NCBI RefSeq assembly: GCF_000820145.1
Contig: NZ_CDBW01000032.1
Coordinates: 186,001 to 250,000 of the forward strand
Direction of reading: 5' to 3'
Source: Aeromonas sobria
Lineage (GTDB): Bacteria > Pseudomonadota > Gammaproteobacteria > Enterobacterales > Aeromonadaceae
DNA length: 64,000 bases
The notes under the pieces were generated by a model. It was not told the DNA's origin and ran no database searches. It saw nothing but the letters and a program-made list of their open reading frames with translations. Position numbers and translations under genes: made by a program. Below, in pieces: positions 45,211 to 54,421 of the stretch (its first letter is position 1; every line of letters begins with the position of its first letter).

Positions 45211-46227
45211 ATGAGCCAGCAGTTTAACGTAGCGGTATTGGGTGCCAGCGGCGCCGTGGGTCAGGCGATGATCGAGATCCTGGAAGAGCGTGAATTTCCG
45301 GTAGCGACCCTCTATCCGCTGGCTTCCAGCCGCAGCGCCGGTGATACCGTGCGTTTTGGCGGCAAGAACCTCGAGATCCTCGATGTCGAGGAGTTTGACT
45401 GGAGCCAGGTGCAGATCGCGCTGTTCTCCGCCGGTGCCGAAGTCTCTGCCAAGTGGGCTCCGATTGCTGCCGAGCACGGCTGCATCGTCATCGACAACAC
45501 CTCCTGCTTCCGTTACGACGAAGATATCCCGCTGGTGATCCCGGAAGTGAACCCGGGCGCCCTGGCCGATTTTCGCAATCGCAACATCATCGCCAACCCT
45601 AACTGCTCTACCATCCAGATGCTGGTGGCCCTGAAGCCGCTGCACGACGAAGTGGGGATTGCCCGCATCAACGTGGCGACTTATCAGTCCGTGTCAGGCT
45701 CCGGTAAAGAGGGGGTCAGCGAGCTGGCAGGCCAGACCGCCCATCTGCTCAACGGCCGTCCGGTAGAGCCGACCATCTATCCGCATCAGATTGCCTTCAA
45801 CCTGATCCCGCAGATCGACAGCTTTACCGACAACGGTTACACCCGTGAAGAGATGAAGATGGTGTGGGAAACCCAGAAGATTCTGGGTGATGCCAGCATT
45901 GCCGTGAACCCTACCTGTGTACGGGTACCGGTCTTCTATGGTCACGCCGAGGCGGTACATGTCGAACTGCACCAGCCGCTCGATGCCGAACAGGCCAAAG
46001 ATCTGCTGCGCAATGCGCCAGGTGTGACCCTGTTTGATGACGAAGGGGATTATCCGACCCCGGTACGCGATGGGACTGGCAAGGATGAGGTGCTGGTGGG
46101 ACGGGTGCGTCAGGATATTTCTCACCCGAGTGGTATCAATATGTGGATCGTGGCCGATAACGTTCGTAAGGGCGCGGCAACCAACAGCGTGCAGATTGCC
46201 GAGTTGCTGGTTCGCGACTATCTGTAA
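45211..46227 (+). CDS. asd: Aspartate-semialdehyde dehydrogenase (Usg-position paralogue)
   Basis: A 338-residue enzyme of the ASADH family. NADP loop LGASGAVGQAMIEILEE, catalytic Cys132 in NPNCST, substrate Arg in RVPVFYGHAEAVHV with the general-base His245, and GGK-like turns are all intact. In E. coli this position holds usg; in vibrios a second functional asd gene sits here. With both catalytic residues present it should be active, making aspartate semialdehyde for lysine, threonine and methionine. GAGGAG precedes the ATG at 45211. A second asd elsewhere in the genome is likely but cannot be seen. Confidence 0.9.
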   Translation: MSQQFNVAVLGASGAVGQAMIEILEEREFPVATLYPLASSRSAGDTVRFGGKNLEILDVEEFDWSQVQIALFSAGAEVSAKWAPIAAEHGCIVIDNTSCFRYDEDIPLVIPEVNPGALADFRNRNIIANPNCSTIQMLVALKPLHDEVGIARINVATYQSVSGSGKEGVSELAGQTAHLLNGRPVEPTIYPHQIAFNLIPQIDSFTDNGYTREEMKMVWETQKILGDASIAVNPTCVRVPVFYGHAEAVHVELHQPLDAEQAKDLLRNAPGVTLFDDEGDYPTPVRDGTGKDEVLVGRVRQDISHPSGINMWIVADNVRKGAATNSVQIAELLVRDYL

Positions 46228-46365
46228 GGCCAGATAGCCTTGGCAAAGGCGCAGCAAGGAGTGCTGCGCTTTCACAGTAACAGCGGGGCGTCTGTGACCT
46301 GAGCCGCACTCTACTGCATCCAGATTCTGTTGGGATATCAACTGATTAAGTTTTTTCCTACACTC

Positions 46366-46404
46366 AGTGGCACATTCAGTGACACATCGGGTGCTAAATG
46401 TGTC
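46366..46404 (+). other. Direct and inverted repeats upstream of fimV
   Basis: AGTGGCACAT (46366-46375) and AGTGACACAT (46378-46387) repeat at 12-bp spacing, and GACACAT pairs with ATGTGTC at 46398-46404 across a ten-base loop. One turn-like spacing suggests binding sites; no regulator is assigned. Confidence 0.4.
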
Positions 46405-46509
46405 GGACAGCTGGCTTGCCAGGCGAGCCTGATTTATATTGAACCGACTGTTTTGGGGTAACTATCCAGATTTTTCAATGTGATAGGGCCGTCATACGAA
46501 GGAACGAAT

Positions 46510-48708
46510 ATGGGACATTCCCGCATAACATTGGCAACACTACTCGCATTGGGTCTGCTGGGCACCGTCCAGGCTGAAGACTCGGCGCGGGAGCCTTTTT
46601 TTGTCGAGCTAAAAGGCCCTGACGAGCCGGCACCGCCTGCCGTTAATCGTCAGCCACTGGTCCAGCCACAAGCAAGACCCGTGGCGCAACCGGTACGCGC
46701 AACCGCCCAGCCGGTGGTGCGTCAGGCCACTGCCAATGCCGGTAGCTATGGCCCTGTTCGTCCTACCGACACCCTCTGGAGTCTGGCGAGCAAATATCGC
46801 CCCGCCAGCAGTGTCAGCGTCTACCAGACCATGGTGGCAATTTACGAGAAAAATCCCCGCAGTTTTGCCGATGGCAATATCAACCACATTCTGGTGGGAT
46901 CTCGGATTTTGCTGCCCAGTGCAGCAGAAGCGAGTGTGATAACCGATGCTCAGGCCCGTCAGCGTTTCAACAGTGACAACGCCAGCTGGAAGGGGCTGAG
47001 CCCCAAATATCTGGCTGACAAGCAGGCCCACACGGCCAAACCGGTAGCAGCCAAACCCGCGAAGGTTGAGGCGGCCAAATCCGAGCCGGTGAAAGCCGCC
47101 CCGGCACCGCTGCCAGTGGCGAAAGCTGCACCCATTCCAGCCCCTGTGGTGGCACCGCAACCGGCTGCCGAAACCAAAGAAGTGGCCAAGGTCAGCGAAC
47201 CGGCGCCAAAAGAGGCGGTGGCTCCCGCTGCTGTGCCAAGTGCAGCACAGAGCACCACGCCAGCACCGCTGCCATCTGACCTGGATAAGCCGATTGGCAA
47301 ACCGGCCACCGAGATGGCGCTGGCGCTGGAAGATGCCAATGCCCAGCTCGGTCAGGTCACCGAGATGAACCACAGGCTCAAGCTGCGTCTGCAATCCCTG
47401 ACCGAAGAGGTGGAAACACTCAAGGCCCAACTGCAGGACCAAACCTCGCTACAAAAAGAGATTGCCGAGCTCAAAACACAGCCCGTCGCGCCGGTGGCAG
47501 CCGCCCCTGAACCAGAAAAAAACTGGTTGATGGATCTGCTCGCCTCACCGCTCAACCTCGCCATGATCATCTTGCTGCCAGTGCTGCTGGTATTGGCGCT
47601 GGTGACCCTGTGGTTGCGTGCCCGTGCCCGTCGCGAGCTGGAAGAGCAAGAGAAGAGTCTCTCCGAATCCACCGCCATGATGATGGATCAGGAGCAGAGC
47701 GAGTTTGATGATCTGCTCAGCATCGATGTGACCGATAACGAGCCTGTGCGTCCGGTAGCGGATCTCAATACCCCTGATGGCTTTATGCCGGTTGAACCGA
47801 GCAAGCCGGATGTGGATCTGGTGTTCAGCGATGATGGTGAGGTGGCGCTGGAGGGTTTCGAGCCCGAGCGGATGCCCGCCCAGTCCGCCAGCCGGGATCC
47901 GGATTTGGTGCCTGATCTGGATCTTATCCATGACGAACCGAAGGCGCAGCTCAAGCAACCGGCCATGGACTTGGCCAGCGAGTACAAGCCCAAGGCGAGC
48001 AACGAGGTAATGAGCGAAGAGGAGCTACAGGCTGCCCTGTTTGCCGAGCTTGATGCTGATCTCTCTGCCGATCTCGACCCCGATTTGAGCTCCATTGACG
48101 AGATTGGCGCTGCTGACGACGATCTGGCCAGCTTCGATCTCAGCGATTTCGAAAATGCCCTCGATGAGCCAACGGCTGGCAAAAAAGGCGATGCTCACGC
48201 CATTGATCTCAGTGCCGCAGACGGTGCGGACGAGAGCGCGGATGCGATGCTGGCCGAGCTGGGTCTCGAGCCCACCAAGGTCAAGGAGGCCGAGCTGGAT
48301 CTGGAGTGGGATCCTAACGAGTTGGCGCTCTCTGATTTTGAGGATGCCTTTGCCGAGGTTGAGTCCCATCAGGGGGATGTGAAGCCACGTGAACAGGCTA
48401 ACGAAGGCGGTTATGTCGAGATCGACAAGCTGCTGGCTGAAGCGGATGCGACTGCGTCGGAGCCGGAGCCTTATCAGGGCTTCTCGCTGGATGTGGGGCT
48501 GGATGGCTTCCCTGAGGTGCTGCCCGAATCCACCGGCTTTGACGTCGATGCCGATGACGGTGGCGTGGGGGCCAAGCTTGATCTGGCCCGTGCTTATCTG
48601 GAAATCGATGACAAGGATAGCGCCCGCGAGCTGCTGCAGGAGGCGGCAGAGCAGGGCAGTGATCACCAGCGCGCCGAAGCCGAGAAGTTGCTCAAGCGGT
48701 TGGCGTGA
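46510..48708 (+). CDS. fimV: FimV/HubP-family cell-pole protein
   Basis: A 732-residue inner-membrane protein: signal peptide (1-22), periplasmic region with a LysM domain (about 80-137, YGPVRPTDTLWSLASKYR), a Pro/Ala/Lys-rich linker, a coiled coil (about 270-320), a single membrane helix (about 343-371), a long acidic cytoplasmic region rich in Asp/Glu, and a C-terminal FimV/TPR motif (about 685-732, DLARAYLEIDDKDSARELLQEA). FimV controls type IV pilus and type II secretion assembly, and HubP anchors chromosome and chemotaxis proteins at the pole in vibrios. The ATG at 46510 restores the signal peptide. Confidence 0.93.
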   Translation: MGHSRITLATLLALGLLGTVQAEDSAREPFFVELKGPDEPAPPAVNRQPLVQPQARPVAQPVRATAQPVVRQATANAGSYGPVRPTDTLWSLASKYRPASSVSVYQTMVAIYEKNPRSFADGNINHILVGSRILLPSAAEASVITDAQARQRFNSDNASWKGLSPKYLADKQAHTAKPVAAKPAKVEAAKSEPVKAAPAPLPVAKAAPIPAPVVAPQPAAETKEVAKVSEPAPKEAVAPAAVPSAAQSTTPAPLPSDLDKPIGKPATEMALALEDANAQLGQVTEMNHRLKLRLQSLTEEVETLKAQLQDQTSLQKEIAELKTQPVAPVAAAPEPEKNWLMDLLASPLNLAMIILLPVLLVLALVTLWLRARARRELEEQEKSLSESTAMMMDQEQSEFDDLLSIDVTDNEPVRPVADLNTPDGFMPVEPSKPDVDLVFSDDGEVALEGFEPERMPAQSASRDPDLVPDLDLIHDEPKAQLKQPAMDLASEYKPKASNEVMSEEELQAALFAELDADLSADLDPDLSSIDEIGAADDDLASFDLSDFENALDEPTAGKKGDAHAIDLSAADGADESADAMLAELGLEPTKVKEAELDLEWDPNELALSDFEDAFAEVESHQGDVKPREQANEGGYVEIDKLLAEADATASEPEPYQGFSLDVGLDGFPEVLPESTGFDVDADDGGVGAKLDLARAYLEIDDKDSARELLQEAAEQGSDHQRAEAEKLLKRLA

Positions 48709-48737
48709 GTCATGGTCCAGTAACCGATTAACACAAG

Positions 48738-48769
48738 AAGGGCAGCCAGCAGGCTGCCCTCTTCTTTTG
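48738..48769 (+). terminator. Terminator of fimV
   Basis: AGGGCAGCC-AGCA-GGCTGCCCT followed by CTTCTTTT. Confidence 0.88.
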
Positions 48770-48911
48770 GCGAGTGGCTATGTGGGGGGCAGGTGCCTCA
48801 CAGGTTGGCCATTCTGGTCAATTGCGCACGTGGTGGGACTTTTCGGGCTGAGCGCGTATAATCCGCCCCGTTTCTTTCATCGCTTACTTTCACTACAAGA
48901 TACGTTTATCC

Positions 48912-49721
48912 ATGCGAATTGCCCTTGGCATTGAATATGACGGCAGCCGGTATTTCGGTTGGCAGCGTCAACGAGAAGTGATCAGCGTACAGGCTGAACT
49001 GGAAAAGGCCCTGAGCCGGATTGCCAACCACCCTGTCTCCATCCAGTGCGCCGGACGCACCGATGCCGGGGTCCATGCAACCGGTCAGGTGATCCACTTT
49101 GATACCGACGCAAACCGCGGCGAAGGGGCCTGGACCCTGGGGCTGAACTCCAACCTGCCACCGGATATCGCGGTGCGCTGGGTCAAGGAGGTGGATGAGT
49201 CGTTCCACGCCCGTTTCAGCGCCACCGCCCGTCGCTACCGTTATGTCATCTACAACCATAACTACCGTCCGGCGATCCTCGGCAGTGGGGTTAGCCACTA
49301 CCATGAGACCATCGATGCTGAATTGATGCATCAGGCGGGCCAGAGCCTGATTGGGGAGCATGACTTCACCACATTCAGGGCCATTGCCTGTCAGTCCAAC
49401 ACCCCGTGGCGCAATGTGACTCACCTCTGCGTCAGTCGTCAGGGGCCCTATATCGTGCTGGATATCTGTGCCAACGCCTTTTTGCACCATATGGTGCGCA
49501 ACATCACCGGCTCGCTGCTACTGGTGGGGCAGGGGCTCAAACCGGTGGAGTGGATTGCCGAGGTGCTGGCGGCCAAGGATCGCAACCTGGCCGGGCCGAC
49601 TGCCAAGGCCGGTGGCCTCTATCTGGTGGATGTCGATTACCCGGCCGAGTTTGCCCTGCCCCAGTTGCCGCTTGGCCCGCTGTGGCTGCCGGACTCGGCA
49701 CCGGGTACGACCAGTTTTTAG
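48912..49721 (+). CDS. truA: tRNA pseudouridine(38-40) synthase
   Basis: A 269-residue TruA. The catalytic Asp51 is in [15 protein letters not shown], the N-terminus is [17 protein letters not shown], and the core has [35 protein letters not shown] is a conserved C-terminal block. It modifies U38-40 in the anticodon stem of many tRNAs as a dimer. It has its own upstream region after the fimV terminator. Confidence 0.98.
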   Translation: MRIALGIEYDGSRYFGWQRQREVISVQAELEKALSRIANHPVSIQCAGRTDAGVHATGQVIHFDTDANRGEGAWTLGLNSNLPPDIAVRWVKEVDESFHARFSATARRYRYVIYNHNYRPAILGSGVSHYHETIDAELMHQAGQSLIGEHDFTTFRAIACQSNTPWRNVTHLCVSRQGPYIVLDICANAFLHHMVRNITGSLLLVGQGLKPVEWIAEVLAAKDRNLAGPTAKAGGLYLVDVDYPAEFALPQLPLGPLWLPDSAPGTTSF

Positions 49722-49840
49722 TAACTGCGCCCAAAAAATTGTGGTTTAATGACCCGTCATTTGTTGCCATCGAGCTAGTAAGTCATTGAACAATCTAGTC
49801 TCGATGCGTGTTGTCAGGCACAAAAGCATTAAGGAATTCC

Positions 49841-50704
49841 ATGAGCTGGCTTGAGAAGATTCTTCCCAAGAGCAAGATCACTGCGCCCCGTCGTCACAAC
49901 ATTCCGGAAGGAGTGTGGACCAAGTGCAGTGCTTGTGAACAGGTGCTCTACCGGGCAGAGTTGGAGCGCAACCTCGAAGTGTGCCCCAAGTGTGATCATC
50001 ATATGCGCATCAGCGCCCGTGCCCGTCTCGAGAGTTTCCTCGATGAGCAGGGTCGTACCGAGATCGGTGCCGAGCTAGAGCCGCAGGATGTATTGAAATT
50101 CAAGGATTCCAAGCGCTACAAGGATCGTTTGTCTGCCGCTCAGAAAGAGACGGCTGAAAAAGATGCGCTGGTGGTGATGAAAGGGACCCTCAAAGGGGTG
50201 CCAGTCGTCGCCTGTTCGTTCGAATTCTCCTTCATGGGCGGCTCCATGGCCTCCGTGGTCGGTGCCCGTTTCGTGCGCGCCGTCGAGGAGTGCATCAAGG
50301 ATGGCCGCGGTCTGGTCTGCTTCTCCACCTCCGGTGGTGCTCGCATGCAGGAAGCCCTGTTCTCCCTGATGCAGATGGCCAAGACCAGCGCAGCGCTGGA
50401 CAGACTTACCAAGGCGGGTCTGCCCTATATCTCGGTGCTGACCGACCCCACCATGGGTGGTGTTTCCGCCAGCCTGGCGATGTTGGGTGACATCAACGTG
50501 GGTGAGCCCAAGGCGCTGATAGGCTTTGCCGGCCCGCGCGTCATCGAGCAGACCGTGCGCGAAAAACTGCCGGAAGGCTTCCAGCGCTCCGAGTTCCTGC
50601 TGGAGAAAGGCGCTATCGATCTGATTATCGATCGCCGCGAGATGCGTAATCGTCTGGCCAGCTTGCTCGCCAAAATGCTGAATACTCACATCATCGAAGA
50701 GTGA
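49841..50704 (+). CDS. accD: Acetyl-CoA carboxylase carboxyltransferase beta subunit
   Basis: A 287-residue AccD. The N-terminal zinc ribbon is complete (Cys29, Cys32, Cys48, Cys51). The crotonase core has [48 protein letters not shown] and [20 protein letters not shown]. With AccA it transfers the carboxyl group to acetyl-CoA, the first step of fatty-acid synthesis; in E. coli AccD can bind its own mRNA by the zinc domain. The ATG at 49841 follows AAGGAAT. Its stop overlaps the folC start region. Confidence 0.98.
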   Translation: MSWLEKILPKSKITAPRRHNIPEGVWTKCSACEQVLYRAELERNLEVCPKCDHHMRISARARLESFLDEQGRTEIGAELEPQDVLKFKDSKRYKDRLSAAQKETAEKDALVVMKGTLKGVPVVACSFEFSFMGGSMASVVGARFVRAVEECIKDGRGLVCFSTSGGARMQEALFSLMQMAKTSAALDRLTKAGLPYISVLTDPTMGGVSASLAMLGDINVGEPKALIGFAGPRVIEQTVREKLPEGFQRSEFLLEKGAIDLIIDRREMRNRLASLLAKMLNTHIIEE

Positions 50705-50706
50705 AG

Positions 50707-51966
50707 ATGAGTTCAAACATGCAACAATCCCAAAGCCGGTCGCTTGTCGACTGGCTTTCTTATTTGGAGCAGATCCACCCGGTCAATATCGACATGGGGC
50801 TGGATCGGGTCGGTGCCGTTGCCCGGCGTATGGGTCTCACCCAGCTGCCGTTCAAGGTGATCACGGTGGCCGGTACTAACGGTAAGGGCTCCAGCTGTGC
50901 CATGGCGGCCAGCATTCTGATGGCGGCTGGTTACCAGGTCGGGGTCTACTCCTCTCCCCATCTGCTGCGTTTTACCGAGCGGGTGCGGGTCAATGGGCAA
51001 GAGCTGGCCGATAGCGAGCACTGCGCGGCGTTTGCCGAAGTGGAAACGGCCCGCGGTGAGATTGCGCTCACCTTCTTCGAGTTCGCCACCCTGGCGGGGT
51101 TGTGGCTCTTCTGCCGCGCCGCGCCGGATGTGCTGCTGCTGGAAGTGGGACTGGGCGGTCGGCTCGACGCCACCAATGTGGTGGAGTCCGATGTGGCGAT
51201 GATCACCTCCATTGCCCTCGATCACTGCGACTGGCTGGGTGATACCCGCGAGGCGGTAGCGGTGGAGAAAGCCGGCGTGTATCGCGCTGGTAAACCCGCC
51301 ATCAGTGGTGAGCCAAACCCGCCAGCGACCATTGCCAGCGAGGCGCTGCGCCTCGGTGCCTCCTTGCGTCAGGTAGGGATCGACTTCTCTGGCAAAGAGC
51401 ATGAGAGCAGCTGGGATTACCACGGCCTCAACCAGTGGCGGGATCTGCCAAAACCCGCCTTGCCGCTGATGAATGCGGTGACTGTGCTGGCGGCGCTGGA
51501 GTCGCTGGGCTTGCCGCTGCCGGAGTCTGCCATTCGTGACGGGCTGGCCAATGCCCGACTGGCTGGCCGGATGCAGCGGCTGCAAAGCTCGCCGCTGGTC
51601 ATCGTCGATGTGGCCCACAATCCCCATTCGGCGGCCTATTTGGCGGCCCAATTGCGCCAAATACCCTGCGCAGGTGTGCGCCGCGCCGTGGTCGGCATGC
51701 TCAAAGACAAGGACATGGCGGGATCGCTTGCTGAACTCGATGGCCTGATTGGCCAGTGGTATCTTGCCAGCCTCACCGGCCCGCGCGCCGCCACTGCAGA
51801 GCAGCTTGCTATAGCGCTGGGGGCAGGCAAGGGGCCTCTGCACTGTTTTGAGGAGGTGAGCGGCGCTTATCAGGCCGCATTGGCCGCTTCGAGTCCGGAC
51901 GATATGGTCATTGTGTTTGGTTCGTTTTACACTGTCGCCGACATTCTGGCAGGTGTCGCCTCCTAG
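50707..51966 (+). CDS. folC: Bifunctional dihydrofolate/folylpolyglutamate synthase
   Basis: A 419-residue Mur-ligase-like enzyme. The ATP loop is TVAGTNGKGSSCAM, then SPHLLRFTERVRV, GLGGRLDATNVVE, VTSIALDHCDWLG-like block and VDVAHNPHSAAYLAAQL. It makes dihydrofolate from dihydropteroate and adds glutamates. Three in-frame starts exist: GTG 50701, ATG 50707 and ATG 50719; GAAGAG lies just before 50707, which I chose. Overlapping or near-overlapping with accD, so translation is probably coupled; dedD follows 75 bp downstream. Confidence 0.95.
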   Translation: MSSNMQQSQSRSLVDWLSYLEQIHPVNIDMGLDRVGAVARRMGLTQLPFKVITVAGTNGKGSSCAMAASILMAAGYQVGVYSSPHLLRFTERVRVNGQELADSEHCAAFAEVETARGEIALTFFEFATLAGLWLFCRAAPDVLLLEVGLGGRLDATNVVESDVAMITSIALDHCDWLGDTREAVAVEKAGVYRAGKPAISGEPNPPATIASEALRLGASLRQVGIDFSGKEHESSWDYHGLNQWRDLPKPALPLMNAVTVLAALESLGLPLPESAIRDGLANARLAGRMQRLQSSPLVIVDVAHNPHSAAYLAAQLRQIPCAGVRRAVVGMLKDKDMAGSLAELDGLIGQWYLASLTGPRAATAEQLAIALGAGKGPLHCFEEVSGAYQAALAASSPDDMVIVFGSFYTVADILAGVAS

Positions 51967-52040
51967 GCCACACTGCCGCTTTCCTGCTTACTGCAGGAGA
52001 GTTAAACCGCGTATTGAGTTAAGTAAAGGTAGGATTCAAC

Positions 52041-52820
52041 TTGGCCTCGAAGTTTCAAAACCGTCTGGTGGGCACCGTCATCCTGGTGGCCCTGGTTGTT
52101 ATTTTCCTGCCGGACTTGCTGGATGGTCACAAGCTGGCGCAAAAGGAGGAGGCCTTTGCCAAGATCCCGCTGCGCCCTGACCTGGAGCCTGCCAAGCCTG
52201 CGTTGCAGGTGTCGGCGGCGACCAGCTTGCCCGCCGAGCATCTGGCTAGTCAGCAACAGGCCTCGGCGGCCCAACAGTGGCAAGTGGAAGAGGTGGCCGA
52301 TCCCATGACTCTGGCGGGTCAGGGGCAGGGCAATTCTGCTGCGCAGCCGGTTACCCCATCGGTCAAATCCCAGCCCAAACCGGAGGTGGTGGCCAAGAAA
52401 CCGGTTGAGCAACCGAAGCTTGCCCCTAAGCCTGTGCCAGCCAAACCGGTTGAGGTCGCCAAAGCGCCTGCACCTGCGCCAGCCAAGCCGCAGGCGGGTC
52501 AGATCAAATCCCTCGACGATCTGATCGAGAGCAAAATGACGCAGCCGACCAAGCCTGCGCCAGCTGCTGCCGCGCCAGCTCAGGGCAGCTGGATCCTGCA
52601 GCTCGGTGCGTTCAAGAACGTTGACAGCGTCAATGCGCTGGTGGGCAAGCTGCGGGCAGCCGGTTATTCGGCCCACACCTCGCCACGCACGCCGGTGCAG
52701 GGGCAGATCAACCGGGTCTTTATCGGTCCTGATGTCTCCAAGGACAAGCTGCAAGGCATACAGGGGCGGGTTTCCCAGATGACCGGACTGAGCGGTTCAG
52801 TGGTCGCTTACAATCCGTGA
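52041..52820 (+). CDS. dedD: DedD SPOR-domain cell-division protein
   Basis: A 259-residue bitopic protein: short cytoplasmic start, membrane helix (about residues 9-26, VGTVILVALVVIFLPDLL), a long Pro/Ala/Lys/Gln-rich periplasmic linker and a C-terminal SPOR domain (about 180-255, WILQLGAFKNVDSVNALVGKLRA). DedD works at the division septum, binding glycan stripped of stem peptides. The start is a TTG at 52041, preceded by GGTAGGA and giving MASKFQNRLVGT, the exact E. coli N-terminus; no ATG or GTG is available. A terminator follows, and the usual cvpA-purF neighbours are absent. Confidence 0.93.
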   Translation: MASKFQNRLVGTVILVALVVIFLPDLLDGHKLAQKEEAFAKIPLRPDLEPAKPALQVSAATSLPAEHLASQQQASAAQQWQVEEVADPMTLAGQGQGNSAAQPVTPSVKSQPKPEVVAKKPVEQPKLAPKPVPAKPVEVAKAPAPAPAKPQAGQIKSLDDLIESKMTQPTKPAPAAAAPAQGSWILQLGAFKNVDSVNALVGKLRAAGYSAHTSPRTPVQGQINRVFIGPDVSKDKLQGIQGRVSQMTGLSGSVVAYNP

Positions 52821-52846
52821 TGGTTGGTCTGAGCTAATGCGTTGCC

Positions 52847-52880
52847 AAAAAAGCCCCCTCGTTGCACCAGGGGGCTTTCG
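52847..52880 (+). terminator. Terminator of dedD
   Basis: AAGCCCCCT, nine-base loop, AGGGGGCTT followed by TCGTT. Confidence 0.85.
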
Positions 52881-52888
52881 TTATCTGC

Positions 52889-52911
52889 AGGGGCACTGAT
52901 AGGGTGCCCCT
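52889..52911 (-). terminator. Hairpin after the QEGLA-motif gene
   Basis: AGGGGCAC-TGATAGG-GTGCCCCT perfect 8-bp stem, 15 bases past the minus-strand gene. No strong T-tract on that strand. Confidence 0.6.
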
Positions 52912-52925
52912 TCTTTATCTGCGGC

Positions 52926-54263
52926 TCAGTCTATCTCGATATCCACTGGCGCTATGATGGGATTGGCGACCGGCAGGTGGTGAAACAGTTGACGGAAATG
53001 GCGCTGGACTCGCCCTATGTCGATCAGCGACATGCCGGACGAAAAACCGAACCAGACGTAGAGCCCGGTGAGATCACGAAACATCGGCGGCAGGTAGCGG
53101 GGGGCAGCAATCAGTCCTTCCAGATAGTGCTGATAGAGCACTGGAATATCATCCAGCGTCACCTTACCGACAAACAGCATCGGCAGGATCTCCGGCACCC
53201 CCTCCAGCACCGCGCTGCGGATGAAGTTGACCGTCTCCACATAGCCACGCACGTAGGAGAGATCCTTGGTAAAGCAGGCCCCGCCGCCCACCATGCCACC
53301 CCGAAACACCCGCTGGGTGATCTTGTAGGCATCGTGCTCGCTGGCCCCCTGCTGTACGAAGTGCTGAAATACTTCGATAAAGTTGGCGCCGCGCTCGGCC
53401 ATGTCGATGGCCATCACCCGATCAGAGATGCGCTTGGCCCGGTCCGGAAAGGAGCTGAAGGTGAGCGTCTCAATCAATACCGCTAGCCCTTCCTGACAGG
53501 CGGTGATGCGCGGCGAGCCAGCGCTCAGCCAGGTGGCATAGGGCTGCTGACGGCCATTGAGGGTGGTGCCGACATGTACCCACCCTTCGTGTACCTCCAG
53601 TACCTGCAGATCCAGCTCGGAGAAGCAGGCGTGGGAGTTGAGCTTGATGTAATCACCACCGGCAGCCGCATCTGAGACAATCCCGTCGCTCAGCTTCACC
53701 TGCACGGTGCCATCACTGAAATAGGTCGATAACTTGTTTTGCAACTTGGCAACGGCCGCTTCCCCTGAAAATGCCTTGGGGTAGGGGCGCACCAGATGAC
53801 GGGCGCCAGGCAGGGAGAAGATATCGCACAGGCGGGAGCCCAACTCCTTGAGGGTTTTGCGATCCCCGCGCAGGTGATCGCTGGCAGAGCCATACAGTAG
53901 CTGGCTATAGCGCAAAAAATCCGGTTGCCCGCGCTGGCGCAGCATCTCGCTCACCACCATGTACTGGTCGACGGTTTCTTGCAAAATGCGACCCAAATCA
54001 TCCTGTGGTCCCAGCTTTCTGCGGATCCTGTCGCGAAGTTCCTTTAGCTCCAGATACTTGTTGCGCGGGTCGAAACCAAGGGAGAGGGTATCGTAGAAAT
54101 GGTGATCAATAGCAGGTAGTTCTCGCCCCCCTTTGGCCAGAAAATCAGCCTGCAGGTGGCGTGGCCACTTGATGGCATCCAGAATGCGGATCGGTTTTTG
54201 CAGGGCAAGCAGCTCATCCGAGAGAGACTTCAGATGCAGGCGGTACTTTTCTTGGATGGTCAT
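52926..54263 (-). CDS. QEGLA-motif protein (DUF1704), predicted zinc metallopeptidase
   Basis: A 445-residue soluble protein named in other genomes as a flavohaemoglobin expression-modulating QEGLA-motif protein. The name motif is Gln257-Glu258-Gly-Leu-Ala in TACQEGLAVLIETL. Thirty-odd residues before is HEGWVH (His225, Glu226, His230), an HExxxH arrangement shared with the DUF1704-containing MATCAP tubulin detyrosinases, where two His and the QEGLA-type Glu hold zinc. I infer a metallo-carboxypeptidase-like active site; the bacterial substrate is unknown. The ATG at 54263 is chosen; a longer frame to 54407 has no conservation support. Divergent from ybjN. Confidence 0.85.
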   Translation of the reverse strand: MTIQEKYRLHLKSLSDELLALQKPIRILDAIKWPRHLQADFLAKGGRELPAIDHHFYDTLSLGFDPRNKYLELKELRDRIRRKLGPQDDLGRILQETVDQYMVVSEMLRQRGQPDFLRYSQLLYGSASDHLRGDRKTLKELGSRLCDIFSLPGARHLVRPYPKAFSGEAAVAKLQNKLSTYFSDGTVQVKLSDGIVSDAAAGGDYIKLNSHACFSELDLQVLEVHEGWVHVGTTLNGRQQPYATWLSAGSPRITACQEGLAVLIETLTFSSFPDRAKRISDRVMAIDMAERGANFIEVFQHFVQQGASEHDAYKITQRVFRGGMVGGGACFTKDLSYVRGYVETVNFIRSAVLEGVPEILPMLFVGKVTLDDIPVLYQHYLEGLIAAPRYLPPMFRDLTGLYVWFGFSSGMSLIDIGRVQRHFRQLFHHLPVANPIIAPVDIEID

Positions 54264-54421
54264 GGGGCCCCCTGTGGGGCAAGCGTAGCCGTGGATTGGG
54301 CTGAGTATATGCATAGTGCTTGCCAAAAAGAAGCGGGCGGCAGGGTTATCGGGCTGGTGTGCTTTTGGTTGATAGAGAATTGGTTTAGACTGCGCCCCTT
54401 GATCCAAATCTTGTCGTGGAA

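Noticed and set aside
46609..47442. 277-codon minus-strand frame inside fimV
   Set aside because: Low-complexity shadow of the Pro/Ala/Lys-rich FimV linker.
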